From NCBI RefSeq assembly GCF_018531375.1, contig NZ_JAHBOH010000001.1, positions 124,001 to 188,000 of the forward strand: a stretch of DNA of 64,000 bases, given 5' to 3'. Positions within the stretch are counted from its first letter, which is position 1. Every line of letters starts with the position of its first letter. Positions 1 to 9,925 of this stretch are shown here, piece by piece. A model generated the notes under the pieces. That model made no database searches. It was not told the origin of the DNA and was given only the letters and a program-made list of their open reading frames with translations. A program made the translations under genes and the position numbers. This DNA comes from Cellulomonas fulva (lineage in GTDB: Bacteria; Actinomycetota; Actinomycetes; Actinomycetales; Cellulomonadaceae).

Positions 1-714
1 GGCCTGCACCGCCACCGTCGCGACGCCGCCCCAGTCGAGCCCCTGCAGGACCCACTGCGCGGCGGCCGTCGCGCCCGTGGTCAGCAGCACCGAGAGCAGG
101 ATCGCGAACGCGAACCCCGCGAGCCCCGCGAGCTGCCGCAGCTTCCCGAGGACCGCGTTGTCACCGCCACCCGCCTCGTCGGCGAACATCGCGCGCACCC
201 CCGTGCGCAGCGCGCCCGTCGCGGCGAGCGCGGAGAGCAGCAGCACCACCACCGCGATGATGCCCGCGACCGTGAGGCCGGCGCTGAGCTGGAGGTCGTC
301 CGGAGAGATCACGCCGTCGTTGCTGCCGTTGTCGACCAGGCCGGGCAGCGCCTCGTCGATCGCGTCGAGCACCTGCTGGCGGAGCTCCTTGTTCCCGCCG
401 AGCACCGCCATGAAGACGGTCCAGGCGAACGTCAGCGCCGCGAAGACCGAGAACAGCGTGGCGTACGCGATGCCACCCGTCAGGACCCCGCCGCCACGGG
501 CGCCGAACCGCGCGTTGGCCCGGGCCGGGCGCGTGCGCTGCCACCACGCGAGCGCGGCCTTCGCGCGGTCGACCAGGCTCGGGCCGTGGCTGCCGACGGG
601 GTCGCCCGTCGCGGCCGCCGCCCGGCGGTGCGCCGTCCCGGAGCCCGCGGCGGGCTCGACGACCTCGGCGCTCGCCTCAGGTGCCTGCGTCCTGCCCGCC
701 TCGCGTTCGTCCAC
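1..714 (-). CDS. YihY/BrkB family inner membrane protein (3' end outside window)
   Basis: The frame is open from a GTG at 714 to the window edge, giving 238 codons without a stop. The first ~75 residues are a charged, Ala-rich cytoplasmic tail. They are followed by GGVLTGGIAYATLFSVFAAL, a hydrophobic stretch of the type that opens YihY/BrkB proteins (formerly annotated RNase BN), then a soluble loop and two further hydrophobic segments, around residues 140-160 and 195-215. The family has six membrane helices, so about half the protein is visible. Its biochemical role is not settled. The next gene to the right runs in the same direction after a 56-nt gap. Family call from topology and the N-terminal motif only. 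Confidence 0.75.
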   Translation of the reverse strand, partial: MDEREAGRTQAPEASAEVVEPAAGSGTAHRRAAAATGDPVGSHGPSLVDRAKAALAWWQRTRPARANARFGARGGGVLTGGIAYATLFSVFAALTFAWTVFMAVLGGNKELRQQVLDAIDEALPGLVDNGSNDGVISPDDLQLSAGLTVAGIIAVVVLLLSALAATGALRTGVRAMFADEAGGGDNAVLGKLRQLAGLAGFAFAILLSVLLTTGATAAAQWVLQGLDWGGVATVAVQA

Positions 715-770
715 GTCACGAGGCTAGGCGCGGCCCGGTGGCTCGGCACCCCGAGCGGAGGGACTGGCGG

Positions 771-2473
<1,703 letters not shown>

Positions 2474-2851
2474 TCAGGTCGCCTCGTCGTCGAACGGCGC
2501 CGGCCCGACGAGGGGCGCGGCGGCCGCGGGCCGCGGCTGCGTCGCGGCGGCCATGGCCGCTGCCGCGGTGGACCGGCTCGCGCCCGATCCGGCCGGCTCG
2601 GGGTCGAGCAGCGCGTCGCGGACGATCCGCCGTGGGTCGTACTTGCGGGGGTCCAGCGCGGCCCAGTCCACGCCCAGGTCGCCGGCCTCGTCGTCGATCC
2701 GGGTGCGGGCCTGCGAGATCCAGTCCCGGCCCCGGCGCACCAGGGAGGCGAGCTGCTCGGCGTAGCCCGGCAGGCGCTGCGGTCCGATCACCAGAGCGGC
2801 GACGACGAGCAGCACCAGGAACTCGCCGCCGTTGATGTCGAACACCGGCAC
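2474..2851 (-). CDS. tatB: Sec-independent translocase protein TatB-like
   Basis: A 125-residue protein with the TatA/TatB layout: a short N-terminal membrane helix (residues ~9-24), the hinge IGPQRLPGYAEQL, an amphipathic helix, and a disordered Ala/Pro-rich tail. The GTG start at 2849-2851 has a GGGAGG ribosome-binding site 6 nt upstream. TatB with TatC forms the twin-arginine signal receptor in the membrane. Position directly after htrA matches the sigE-rseA-htrA-tatB cassette of Mycobacterium tuberculosis (Rv1221-Rv1224), which favours TatB over TatA. No tatC or tatA lies in this window. Confidence 0.88.
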   Translation of the reverse strand: MPVFDINGGEFLVLLVVAALVIGPQRLPGYAEQLASLVRRGRDWISQARTRIDDEAGDLGVDWAALDPRKYDPRRIVRDALLDPEPAGSGASRSTAAAAMAAATQPRPAAAAPLVGPAPFDDEAT

Positions 2852-2882
2852 AGGCTACCTCCCGCGGCCGGGGGTCCCGACG

Positions 2883-4256
2883 TCAGGGGGACTCGTCGAG
2901 CTCCACCCGGACGACGCGCTCGTCGCCGTCCGCCCGCAGGGTCAGCTCGACGACGTCGCCGGGCTCGTGGGCGCGGATCGCGACGATCAGCTCGTCGGGG
3001 TCCGTCATCGGCCGGCCGTCGATCTCGACGATCACGTCGCCCGGCCGGATGCCGGCACGGTCGGCCGGCCCGCCCGGCGTGACGGCAGGCTGCCCGCCCT
3101 GGTCCTCGGTCGAGACCCGGACGCCCTCGCCCGCGTACTGCGAGTCGAGCAGCACGCCGATGATCGGGTACGTCGCGCGGCCGGTCTCGATGAGCTGGGT
3201 CGCGGTGCGGCGCGCCTGCTCGGCCGGGATCGCGAAGCCGAGGCCGATGCTGCCCCCGGCGGTGGACTGGCCCGGCGGCTGCGCGATCGCGGAGTTGATG
3301 CCGACGACCTTGCCGTTCGCGTCCACCAGCGGACCGCCGGAGTTGCCGGGGTTGATCGCCGCGTCGGTCTGGATCGCGTTGATGAACGCGGTGTCGGTCT
3401 GGTCGCCCGCGGACACCGGCCGGTTCATCGCGGACACGATGCCCGTGGTGACGGTGCCGGCGAGGCCGAGCGGCGCGCCGATCGCGACCACGGGGTCGCC
3501 CACGCGGACCGCGTCGGAGTCACCGAGCGCCAGCGGCACCAGACCCTCGGCGTCCACCTTGATCACCGCGAGGTCGTACTCGACGGTCCGGCCCACGATC
3601 GTCGCGGGCAGCTCCCGGCCGTCCGCGAACGTCACGACGAGCTCGCCGTCCGCACCGTCGGCGCCCGCCACCACGTGGCTGTTGGTGAGCAGGTAGCCGT
3701 CCTGGCGCAGGACGAACCCGCTACCCGTGGCGACGCCCGCGTCGTCCGTCGCCTCGATGGACACGACGCTGGGCAGCACGCTCGCGGCGATCGCCGCGAC
3801 CGAGACCACGTCACCGGTCGGTGCGCCGGCACCCGGGCTGGCCTGCGGGACGGCGGCGGGCAGGCCGGCGTCGGCCAGGTGGTCGTCCTGCGCGAGCCGC
3901 GCCCCCACGACGCCGCCGACCAGGCCGGCGACGAGGGCCAGCAGCACGAGCGGCACCACCCAGGCCATCGACAGCGCGCGACGAGGCCGGCGCGGCCGCA
4001 TCGGCGCGGGCTGGGTCACGGGGACGGGGCCCGGGGCCGGAAGGAACCCCGGACCCGGAGCGGCGTCGGGGCCCGGACCCGGAGCAGCGCCGGGCCAGCC
4101 GGGCGCCGGGCGGGCCGCCGGAGGGCCCCACGGCCCCGGGGGCGGCGCGCCCTGCGGGAACGGCTGGGGCTCGCCCGCGGGACGGGTCGGTGCACCGGTC
4201 ACCCGGCCGGGAGGCGCGAACAGCGGCACCTCGCGGTCCTGCTCGGGCGTCGTCAT
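2883..4256 (-). CDS. htrA: membrane-anchored HtrA-type serine protease with PDZ domain
   Basis: 457 residues. A Pro/Gly-rich cytoplasmic tail (~1-90) is followed by one membrane helix (~97-121), a trypsin-like protease domain (~150-345) and a C-terminal PDZ domain (~355-450). The triad is complete: His194 in TNSHVVAG, Asp228 in EYDLAVIKV and Ser306 in NPGNSGGPL. It should degrade or refold damaged proteins outside the membrane. The ATG overlaps the rseA stop by 4 nt, so sigE, rseA and htrA form one coupled transcription unit with tatB just behind. Known relatives (Rv1223, DegP) belong to envelope-stress regulons. A longer upstream open frame is rseA read out of frame. Confidence 0.96.
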   Translation of the reverse strand: MTTPEQDREVPLFAPPGRVTGAPTRPAGEPQPFPQGAPPPGPWGPPAARPAPGWPGAAPGPGPDAAPGPGFLPAPGPVPVTQPAPMRPRRPRRALSMAWVVPLVLLALVAGLVGGVVGARLAQDDHLADAGLPAAVPQASPGAGAPTGDVVSVAAIAASVLPSVVSIEATDDAGVATGSGFVLRQDGYLLTNSHVVAGADGADGELVVTFADGRELPATIVGRTVEYDLAVIKVDAEGLVPLALGDSDAVRVGDPVVAIGAPLGLAGTVTTGIVSAMNRPVSAGDQTDTAFINAIQTDAAINPGNSGGPLVDANGKVVGINSAIAQPPGQSTAGGSIGLGFAIPAEQARRTATQLIETGRATYPIIGVLLDSQYAGEGVRVSTEDQGGQPAVTPGGPADRAGIRPGDVIVEIDGRPMTDPDELIVAIRAHEPGDVVELTLRADGDERVVRVELDESP

Positions 4257-5215
4257 GATCCCTCGAGGGCTCCCGTCACGGTCGACCAGCCGCGCCAGAT
4301 GCGCGCCGGCACGCCGTCGTCGTACGCGCCGCCCGGAAAGGCTGCCACGATCGACGACGCGTCGCCTCCCGCGACCACCTGCACGACGGTGTCGTCGCAC
4401 TGCCACACGGCGTGCCACGGCGCGTAGGACAGCACGTACGCCTGCCGGCCGCCCACCTCGATGACGTCCGCGCCGTCGAGCGCGGCGAGGTCCAGGCGGC
4501 CCTCCTGCTCCGTCACGACGAGCGTGCCCTCGGGGCCGGCGAGGTCGACCTCGAGCACGGGCGCGCCGTCGGTCTCGTCGGACCACCGCACGTCCGCGAC
4601 GGACCAGCCCGTGGGCAGGCTCGTCGGGAAGCTCCAGCCGCCGTCGCGCAGCGCCGCCGCCACCTCCTGACCGTCCTGGCCCGCGAGTCCCGCGGGCATG
4701 CCGTCCGCCAGGGCCGTGGTGCGCGCCGAGGTGGCGGCCGCCGCGCTGCCCAGCAGGTCGAGGTCGGTGCCGGGGTGCCCCACGGGGACGACCGCCGGCT
4801 GCTCCCCCATCACGAAGAGCATCGCCGCGAGCGCCCCGACGCCGGCGAGCGAGGTGGCGGCGATCCGGGACACGGAGCGGTGCGCGGCGACGTCGCCGCG
4901 CAGCGCGCGCGCCTGCCGTCCGTGCAGCGCCGGGACCGTCAGCGACGGCGGTGCGAACGGGTCGCGCGGCGGGGGCGGCGGCACGGCGGACGGTGCGGGC
5001 GCCGACGACGCGAGCGAGAGGAGCCGGGCGGTCAGGTCCGGGGCGGGCGGGACGTCGTCCGCGCACTCCGCGAGGGCTCGTCGTGCCGCGCGCGCGTGCG
5101 CGAGGGCCTCCGCGCACAGCGCGCAGGACGCGACGTGCGCGAGTGCGCGCTCGGTGGCGTCGACGGACAGCTGGCCGTCGACGAGCGCCGAGATGCGCGA
5201 CCCGAGGTGGCTCAC
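4253..5215 (-). CDS. rseA: anti-sigma factor, RseA-like with zinc-binding ZAS motif
   Basis: 320 residues starting at GTG 5213-5215, overlapping the sigE stop by 4 nt. The N-terminus carries the zinc-associated anti-sigma signature H-x3-C-x2-C (HVASCALC, residues ~27-34) that holds ECF sigma factors. A membrane helix follows at about residues 120-140 ([20 protein letters not shown]). The C-terminal half is extracytoplasmic and could sense envelope stress. Mycobacterial RseA (Rv1222) is shorter and lacks such a large outer domain, so what releases the sigma factor may differ here. Function is inferred from the motif and from overlap with sigE. Confidence 0.93.
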   Translation of the reverse strand: MSHLGSRISALVDGQLSVDATERALAHVASCALCAEALAHARAARRALAECADDVPPAPDLTARLLSLASSAPAPSAVPPPPPRDPFAPPSLTVPALHGRQARALRGDVAAHRSVSRIAATSLAGVGALAAMLFVMGEQPAVVPVGHPGTDLDLLGSAAAATSARTTALADGMPAGLAGQDGQEVAAALRDGGWSFPTSLPTGWSVADVRWSDETDGAPVLEVDLAGPEGTLVVTEQEGRLDLAALDGADVIEVGGRQAYVLSYAPWHAVWQCDDTVVQVVAGGDASSIVAAFPGGAYDDGVPARIWRGWSTVTGALEGS

Positions 5216-5877
5216 GACCAGGCTCCCCCGACCGACGCGGACTCGCGCTCGACCACCGATGGTGTGCCGTCGTGTGTGGTCACGGCCTGTGTGGTCACGT
5301 CCTGCGTGGTCACGGCCTGCCCGGGTCCGACGTGCTGCGGCGCGCGGTGCTCCAGGGACTCGCGGAGGCGGGCGCGCGCGCGGTGGATGCGGGAGCGGAC
5401 GGTGCCGAGCTTGATCCCGAGGGTGACCGCGATCTCCTCGTAGGACAGGCCCTCGATGTCGCACAGCACGACGGCCGCGCGGTACTCCGGCGGCAGCTCG
5501 GCGAGCGCCTGCTGCACGTCGGTGTCGAGGTTGCCGTGCTCGAAGGCGCGCTCCGGGGCGCCGAGCTGGTCACCGCTGACGTAGCGGTCGCTGTCCTCGC
5601 CCATCGCGTCCATGCGGATGCGCTGCCGGCGCCGCGCCTGGTCGAGGAACAGGTTCGTCGTGATCCGGTGCAGCCAGCCCTCGAACGTCCCGGGCGCGTA
5701 CGTGTGCAGGGACCGGAACACGCGCACGAACGTCTCCTGCGTGAGGTCCTCGGCGTCGTGCTGGTTACCCGTCAGGCGGTAGGCGAGCCGGTACACGCGC
5801 GCGGAGTGGTCGCGCACGATCTCCTCCCACGTGGGGGGCTGCCAGCCCGCGGGGGCCGGGTGGTCCGTGCTCGGCAC
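5212..5877 (-). CDS. sigE: ECF RNA polymerase sigma factor SigE
   Basis: 221 residues with region 2 at about 25-92 ([34 protein letters not shown]) and region 4 at about 122-175 ([40 protein letters not shown]). The start is GTG at 5875-5877 with AGGAG a few bases upstream. Unusually, the C-terminal tail after region 4 carries a pentapeptide Q-x-V-T-T repeated three times, encoded by 15-bp tandem repeats. The gene is followed by its anti-sigma factor with a 4-nt overlap and preceded by a promoter matching the SigE/SigH-type consensus, so it is probably autoregulated. It should direct polymerase to envelope-stress genes, including htrA. Confidence 0.96.
   Translation of the reverse strand: MPSTDHPAPAGWQPPTWEEIVRDHSARVYRLAYRLTGNQHDAEDLTQETFVRVFRSLHTYAPGTFEGWLHRITTNLFLDQARRRQRIRMDAMGEDSDRYVSGDQLGAPERAFEHGNLDTDVQQALAELPPEYRAAVVLCDIEGLSYEEIAVTLGIKLGTVRSRIHRARARLRESLEHRAPQHVGPGQAVTTQDVTTQAVTTHDGTPSVVERESASVGGAWS
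5275..5319 (-). repeat. 15-bp x 3 in-frame tandem repeat in the sigE 3' end
   Basis: Three copies of TGTGGTCACGGCCTG (third copy begins C; second has one substitution) at 5275-5289, 5290-5304 and 5305-5319. They encode Q-x-V-T-T three times in the tail beyond sigma region 4. The period is a multiple of three, so copy number can change without breaking the frame. Confidence 0.9.
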
Positions 5878-5950
5878 TGCTCTCCTGTCTCGGGTGGTGC
5901 TCTCGTCCTGGTCCTGACGTCCAGTGTCCCAGGCGTCGGGAGTAACCGCT

Positions 5951-5978
5951 GCAACGCGCGAGCCGCCGGGATCGTTCC
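5951..5978 (-). promoter_or_regulatory. ECF-type promoter upstream of sigE
   Basis: On the minus strand, GGAAC (5974-5978) is followed by a 17-nt spacer and CGTTGC (5951-5956). This fits the GGAAC-N16/17-CGTT pattern used by SigE/SigH/SigR-type ECF sigma factors in Actinobacteria. It lies 74 nt before the sigE start codon, which suggests autoregulation. Confidence 0.75.
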
Positions 5979-6056
5979 CCGCGCGCGGGCTAGGCTAGCC
6001 ACGGCCCGCGCCCGCGGGCGCTCGCTAGCCCGACCTGTCGCCCCGACCCGTCCCCC

Positions 6057-6061
6057 GGAGG
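6057..6061 (+). promoter_or_regulatory. GGAGG ribosome-binding site pointing to an ATC start
   Basis: GGAGG is followed by 6 nt (CCCGCC) and then ATC at 6068. This is optimal Shine-Dalgarno spacing for that codon. The next candidate start, GTG 6095, has no comparable site. Confidence 0.65.
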
Positions 6062-6067
6062 CCCGCC

Positions 6068-6715
6068 ATCACCGCCGACAAGGCCAGCAGCTGGGTGTAC
6101 GCCGAGGAGTTCCTGGGCGAGGACGACGTGCTGCTCGCGGCACGCGAGCGCGCAGCCCAGCTCGGCACGGGTGCGGTGCTGCCCGGCACGGGCGCCGCGC
6201 TCGGCGTCCTGGCCGCCGCGGCCGGCGCGCGCGCGGCGGTCGAGATCGGCACGGGCACGGGCGTCGCCTCGCTCTACCTCCTGCGCGGGATGCCCGACGA
6301 CGGCGTGCTGACGACGATCGACGCCGAGGTCGAGCACCACCGCGCCGCCAAGGAGGCGTTCGCGGAGGCGGGCCTGCGCCCGACGCGCACGCGCACCATC
6401 TCCGGGCGCGCGCTCGAGGTCCTCCCCCGCCTGACCGACGCGGCCTACGACCTGGTGCTGCTGTCCCTCACCACGGCCGGCGGCATGCTCGAGGCGGCCC
6501 CCGAGTACCTGGCGCAGGCGGTGCGGCTGCTGCGCCCGGGCGGCGTGCTGGTGATCGACCACGCGCTGTGGCACGACCGGGTCGCCGACCCCGCGCGCCG
6601 CGACGAGGCGACGACGGCCGTCCGCGAGCTCGGCCGCGCCGTCCGCTCCGACGACCGCCTGCGCCCCGCGCTGCTGCCGGTCGGCGACGGCCTCCTGGTG
6701 GCCGTCCGCCGCTGA
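6068..6715 (+). CDS. SAM-dependent O-methyltransferase (probable ATC start)
   Basis: 215 residues if translation begins at ATC 6068, or 206 from GTG 6095. The protein is a class I Rossmann O-methyltransferase of the CCoAMT/Rv1220c type. It shows the SAM-binding motif AAVEIGTGTGVASLYLL, the acidic TTIDAEVEH strand end, and GGVLVIDHALWHDRVADP typical of this family. The extra N-terminal residues ITADKASSW match how I remember homologues starting (T-A-D-K-A), and the good ribosome-binding site supports 6068. It is divergent from sigE, as Rv1220c is in M. tuberculosis. The substrate is unknown. It is convergent with pepA, 6 nt apart. Confidence 0.88.
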   Translation: MTADKASSWVYAEEFLGEDDVLLAARERAAQLGTGAVLPGTGAALGVLAAAAGARAAVEIGTGTGVASLYLLRGMPDDGVLTTIDAEVEHHRAAKEAFAEAGLRPTRTRTISGRALEVLPRLTDAAYDLVLLSLTTAGGMLEAAPEYLAQAVRLLRPGGVLVIDHALWHDRVADPARRDEATTAVRELGRAVRSDDRLRPALLPVGDGLLVAVRR

Positions 6716-6721
6716 CCGGGC

Positions 6722-8338
6722 TCAGACCAGGTCGGTCAGGTAGCGCAGGAGGAGGCGGGCGCCGAAGCCGGTGGCGCCCTCGGTGACCTCGTGCTTGTCC
6801 GCGGTGGACCGGGCGGGTCCCGCGATGTCCAGGTGCGCCCACGCGCGGTTCCCGACGAAACGGCGCAGGAACAGCGCCGCGGTGATCGAGCCGCCACCGA
6901 TCTTCTTGTCCGTGGGCACGTGCCGCAGGTCCGCGACCGTGCTGTGCACGGCCTCGTCGTACTCGTCGACCAGCGGCATGGGCCAGGCCAGCTCGCCCGA
7001 CTCGTCGCCCGCGCGGCGCAGCGCCGCGACCAGCGCGGGGTCCGTGCCGTAGAGGGCGGCGTGCTGCTTGCCCAGGCCGAGGGTCGCGGCGCCGGTGAGG
7101 GTCGCGACGTCGATGAGGACGTCCGGCTCGAGCTCGGCGTCCGCCCAGGCGAGCGCGTCGGCCAGGACCAGCCGGCCCTCGGCGTCGGTGTTCGCGATCT
7201 CGACGGTCGTGCCGCCGTACATCGTCAGCACGTCCCCGGGGCGGTAGGACGCCGCGCCGAAGTGGTTCTCCGCGAGCGGCAGGACGGCCGTGACCTTGTG
7301 CAGCGCGCCGGCCTCCGCGGCCGCGAGCACCGCGGCGAGCACGACGGCGGCGCCGGTCATGTCCGTCTTCATGGGGACCATCGCCTCGCGCGGCTTGATG
7401 GACAGGCCGCCCGTGTCGTACGTGATGCCCTTCCCGACGAGCACGACGTGGCGGCCGGTGCCCCCGCGCGCACCGGCGGCGAACGTCTCGGGCGTGTACG
7501 TCACGGTGACCAGGCGCGGCGGCGACGCCGAGCCCGCGCCGACCGCGAGGATGCCGCCGAAGCCCGCGGCCGTGAGCTCGCGCGGCGTGCGGACGGTGAC
7601 GTCGAGCCCGCTGCGACCCGCGAGGCTGCGGGCCTGCTCGGCGAGCCACTGCGGGTTCTTGGTGCTCGAGGGCGTGCTCGCCAGGTCGCGCACCAGCCAG
7701 GTCGCGGCGGCGGCCGTGCGCGCCGCGGCCACGGCCGCGGCGACGCGGGTGCCGTCGCGGCCCAGGAGGACGAGGTCCGCCGCCGGCTTGGCGGGCGGCT
7801 TGGCCGCCAGGCTCGGCGGCACGTAGGCGGCGAGCAGGTAGCCCTCGACGAGCGCCCGCGCCGCGCGCGCGGACTGCTCGGCGGACTGGCCGGCGTCGTC
7901 GCCGATCGTCGTGACGACCCGGCGCAGGCCGCGGGACGCGCGGGCGAGCGCGGCGCCCGCGCGGCGGAGGTCGGTGTCGGTGCTGCGGCCGACGCCGATC
8001 AGCACGATGCGGGGCGGCAGGCCGGTCCAGGGCAGCGTGATGCCCGAGCCCGCGGGCCGCGGGAGCTGGGCGACGTGCTGCTCGCCGGCGGCGCCGGTCA
8101 GGCCCGCGCGCTCCGCGAGGTCCGCCAGGTCGATGCCGTAGCGCGCGGCCGTCGAGGCGGCACCGCGTCGCGGCTGCGGACCCTCGTCGCCGTCACCCGC
8201 CGGCGCGAGCGGGACGGCGACGGCGTCGACGTCCGGCTCGAGCAGCAGCGGGCTGTCGGCGACGACCCCGCCCGTGAGCGTGACGGACGGAGGAGTGCGG
8301 TCGGTCGTCGGGCGACGGCCGGCCTGGGAGCCGGCCAC
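6722..8338 (-). CDS. pepA: leucyl aminopeptidase, M17 family
   Basis: 538 residues; M17 enzymes are usually ~500, and the N-terminal ~180-residue macro-like domain is Ala-rich here. The catalytic domain has the metal and active-site signatures GKGITYDTGGLSIKP, MKTDMTGAA and NTDAEGRLVLADAL, so the dinuclear metal site and catalytic residues look intact. It is a cytosolic hexameric exopeptidase in known relatives, recycling peptides from N-terminal hydrophobic residues. The GTG start at 8336-8338 lies 3 nt after the DUF3117 stop, so the two are probably co-transcribed. The exact start is less certain because the N-terminus is poorly conserved in this family. Confidence 0.96.
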   Translation of the reverse strand: MAGSQAGRRPTTDRTPPSVTLTGGVVADSPLLLEPDVDAVAVPLAPAGDGDEGPQPRRGAASTAARYGIDLADLAERAGLTGAAGEQHVAQLPRPAGSGITLPWTGLPPRIVLIGVGRSTDTDLRRAGAALARASRGLRRVVTTIGDDAGQSAEQSARAARALVEGYLLAAYVPPSLAAKPPAKPAADLVLLGRDGTRVAAAVAAARTAAAATWLVRDLASTPSSTKNPQWLAEQARSLAGRSGLDVTVRTPRELTAAGFGGILAVGAGSASPPRLVTVTYTPETFAAGARGGTGRHVVLVGKGITYDTGGLSIKPREAMVPMKTDMTGAAVVLAAVLAAAEAGALHKVTAVLPLAENHFGAASYRPGDVLTMYGGTTVEIANTDAEGRLVLADALAWADAELEPDVLIDVATLTGAATLGLGKQHAALYGTDPALVAALRRAGDESGELAWPMPLVDEYDEAVHSTVADLRHVPTDKKIGGGSITAALFLRRFVGNRAWAHLDIAGPARSTADKHEVTEGATGFGARLLLRYLTDLV

Positions 8339-8341
8339 GCG

Positions 8342-8509
8342 TCAGCCGACGACGGACGTGAGCGCCTCGCCGAGCTCGGAGGCCTCGGTCGCGTTGAGCT
8401 CGACCACGAGCCGGCCACCGCCCTCGAGCGGGACGCGCATGACGATGCCGCGACCCTCCTTGGTCACCTCGAGCGGTCCGTCGCCGGTCCTCGGCTTCAT
8501 CGCGGCCAT
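8342..8509 (-). CDS. DUF3117 microprotein
   Basis: A 55-residue protein beginning MAAMKPRTGDGPLEVTKEGR and ending in an acidic, Leu-rich segment. It matches DUF3117, a small protein almost invariant across Actinobacteria (Rv1211 in M. tuberculosis). A good AAGGAG site precedes the ATG at 8507-8509. No function is established. Its place near the folP-LOG-dapE block mirrors mycobacteria. Confidence 0.9.
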   Translation of the reverse strand: MAAMKPRTGDGPLEVTKEGRGIVMRVPLEGGGRLVVELNATEASELGEALTSVVG

Positions 8510-8653
8510 GCGGGCCTCTCCTTCGCCTCGAAAGTCCGGCCCGTGCGGCCCGTGACCAGGCAGGGCGCGAGGCTCCTCGCCCCGTCCGCGCCGGTCACCG
8601 ACCGGCCCGTGGTGCCGGTTGTCCGGGGTCCATCCTAGTTCACGCGCCCGACG

Positions 8654-9925
8654 TCACGGTGGCCAGCCGCTCGTCAGGCGCCAGAACCGCCACACCCACA
8701 CCGCCTGCAGGACCAGCATGAGCAGCACCACGCCCGCGAACCAGGCGCGGCGGGCGGCCGGCGGCCGCGTCACGACGCCCGCCGTGACGGCGCCCAGCGG
8801 GAACGCCAGGACCAGGAACCGCGCCAGGCTGCTGCCCGGCTCCACCGCGGCGGCCAGGTACAGCAGGTAGGCGGCGGGCCAGGCGTGCAGCTCGGGTCCC
8901 AGCCGCCACGCGGCGGGCACGACGAGCACGGCGACGACGAGCGCGACCGCCCCGGCCAGCACCCACCAGCCGGCCGAGCCGAACCAGAACTCCAGCACGT
9001 AGTCCCAGCCGCCGAACGGGGTGACCTCGCGCAGCCCGCGCCACGCCTCCTGCGTGCGCAGGTAGGCGCCGGGGACGCCGGTGACCCACTGGCAGATCGC
9101 CGGCCACACGAACCCGGACGCCACGGCGACGCCGCCCAGGCCCAGCATCGCCGCCCAGTCCCGCGGCCCGAGCTCGTCGTCTCCCCGCCGGGCGGCGCGC
9201 CACCGGGCCAGGACGTGCACGCCCACCACGACCGCCATGGGCAGCGCGACGGCGCGCGTGAACCCGAGCAGCACCAGCACGCCGGCGGTCGCGAGGTACT
9301 GCCGGCGGACCAGGAGGAGCAGGGCAGCCGCGACCAGCAGGAGCGCGAGGGCCTCGGTGTACGCGACCTGGAGCACGACGGCCGTGGGGAAGACGCTCGT
9401 GAGCGCGACGGTCGCGAGCGGGAGGCCGGGCCGGGCGGCCACCGCCCGTGGCGCGCCGACGGCCACCGCGCGGTGCACCAGCAGCACGGCCGCGGCGCCC
9501 AGCAGCAGCGACGTCGTCGGCGCGACCACCTCCCACGGCAGCGTCGTGATCGCCATGAGGCCGCGCACGAGCATCGGGTACAGCGGGAAGAACGCCCAGG
9601 CGTTCTGCTGCACGGTCCCGTCGTCGCCGATGGGCAGGGTTCCCGGGTAGCCCTCCTCGGCGATCCGGTGGTACCAGCCGGCGTCCCAGAAAAGCCCGGT
9701 GACCTGCGTGTACGTCGGATGGTCACCCGCCCACGGCGTGGGTCCCTGCGCCGCGGCGGCGACGAGCAGCAGCACCGCGGAGACGGCGCGCGCGGCGGCG
9801 TAGACCGCGAGCACCTGGACCCACCACCGCCAGGTGCGCGCGTCCCACCACGGGCTGCCGGCGGGCGTCGGGCGCTCGGGCGCGACGGCTCCGGCTCCGG
9901 GTACCGCGGTGCCCGGTGCGCTCAT
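8654..9925 (-). CDS. GT-C type membrane glycosyltransferase (PIG-V/mannosyltransferase-like)
   Basis: 423 residues and roughly ten hydrophobic helices. The first outer loop holds FWDAGWYHRIAEEGYP, the acidic donor-binding loop shape of GT-C enzymes that use polyprenyl-phosphate sugars; AFFPLYPMLVRGL follows, as in PIG-V-like mannosyltransferases. It probably transfers a sugar, perhaps mannose, to a lipid or protein on the outer face of the membrane. The ATG overlaps the folP stop by 4 nt. M. tuberculosis has the glucosyl-3-phosphoglycerate synthase gene gpgS next to folP2 (Rv1208), so this neighbour is different here. Donor and acceptor are unknown. Confidence 0.8.
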   Translation of the reverse strand: MSAPGTAVPGAGAVAPERPTPAGSPWWDARTWRWWVQVLAVYAAARAVSAVLLLVAAAAQGPTPWAGDHPTYTQVTGLFWDAGWYHRIAEEGYPGTLPIGDDGTVQQNAWAFFPLYPMLVRGLMAITTLPWEVVAPTTSLLLGAAAVLLVHRAVAVGAPRAVAARPGLPLATVALTSVFPTAVVLQVAYTEALALLLVAAALLLLVRRQYLATAGVLVLLGFTRAVALPMAVVVGVHVLARWRAARRGDDELGPRDWAAMLGLGGVAVASGFVWPAICQWVTGVPGAYLRTQEAWRGLREVTPFGGWDYVLEFWFGSAGWWVLAGAVALVVAVLVVPAAWRLGPELHAWPAAYLLYLAAAVEPGSSLARFLVLAFPLGAVTAGVVTRPPAARRAWFAGVVLLMLVLQAVWVWRFWRLTSGWPP

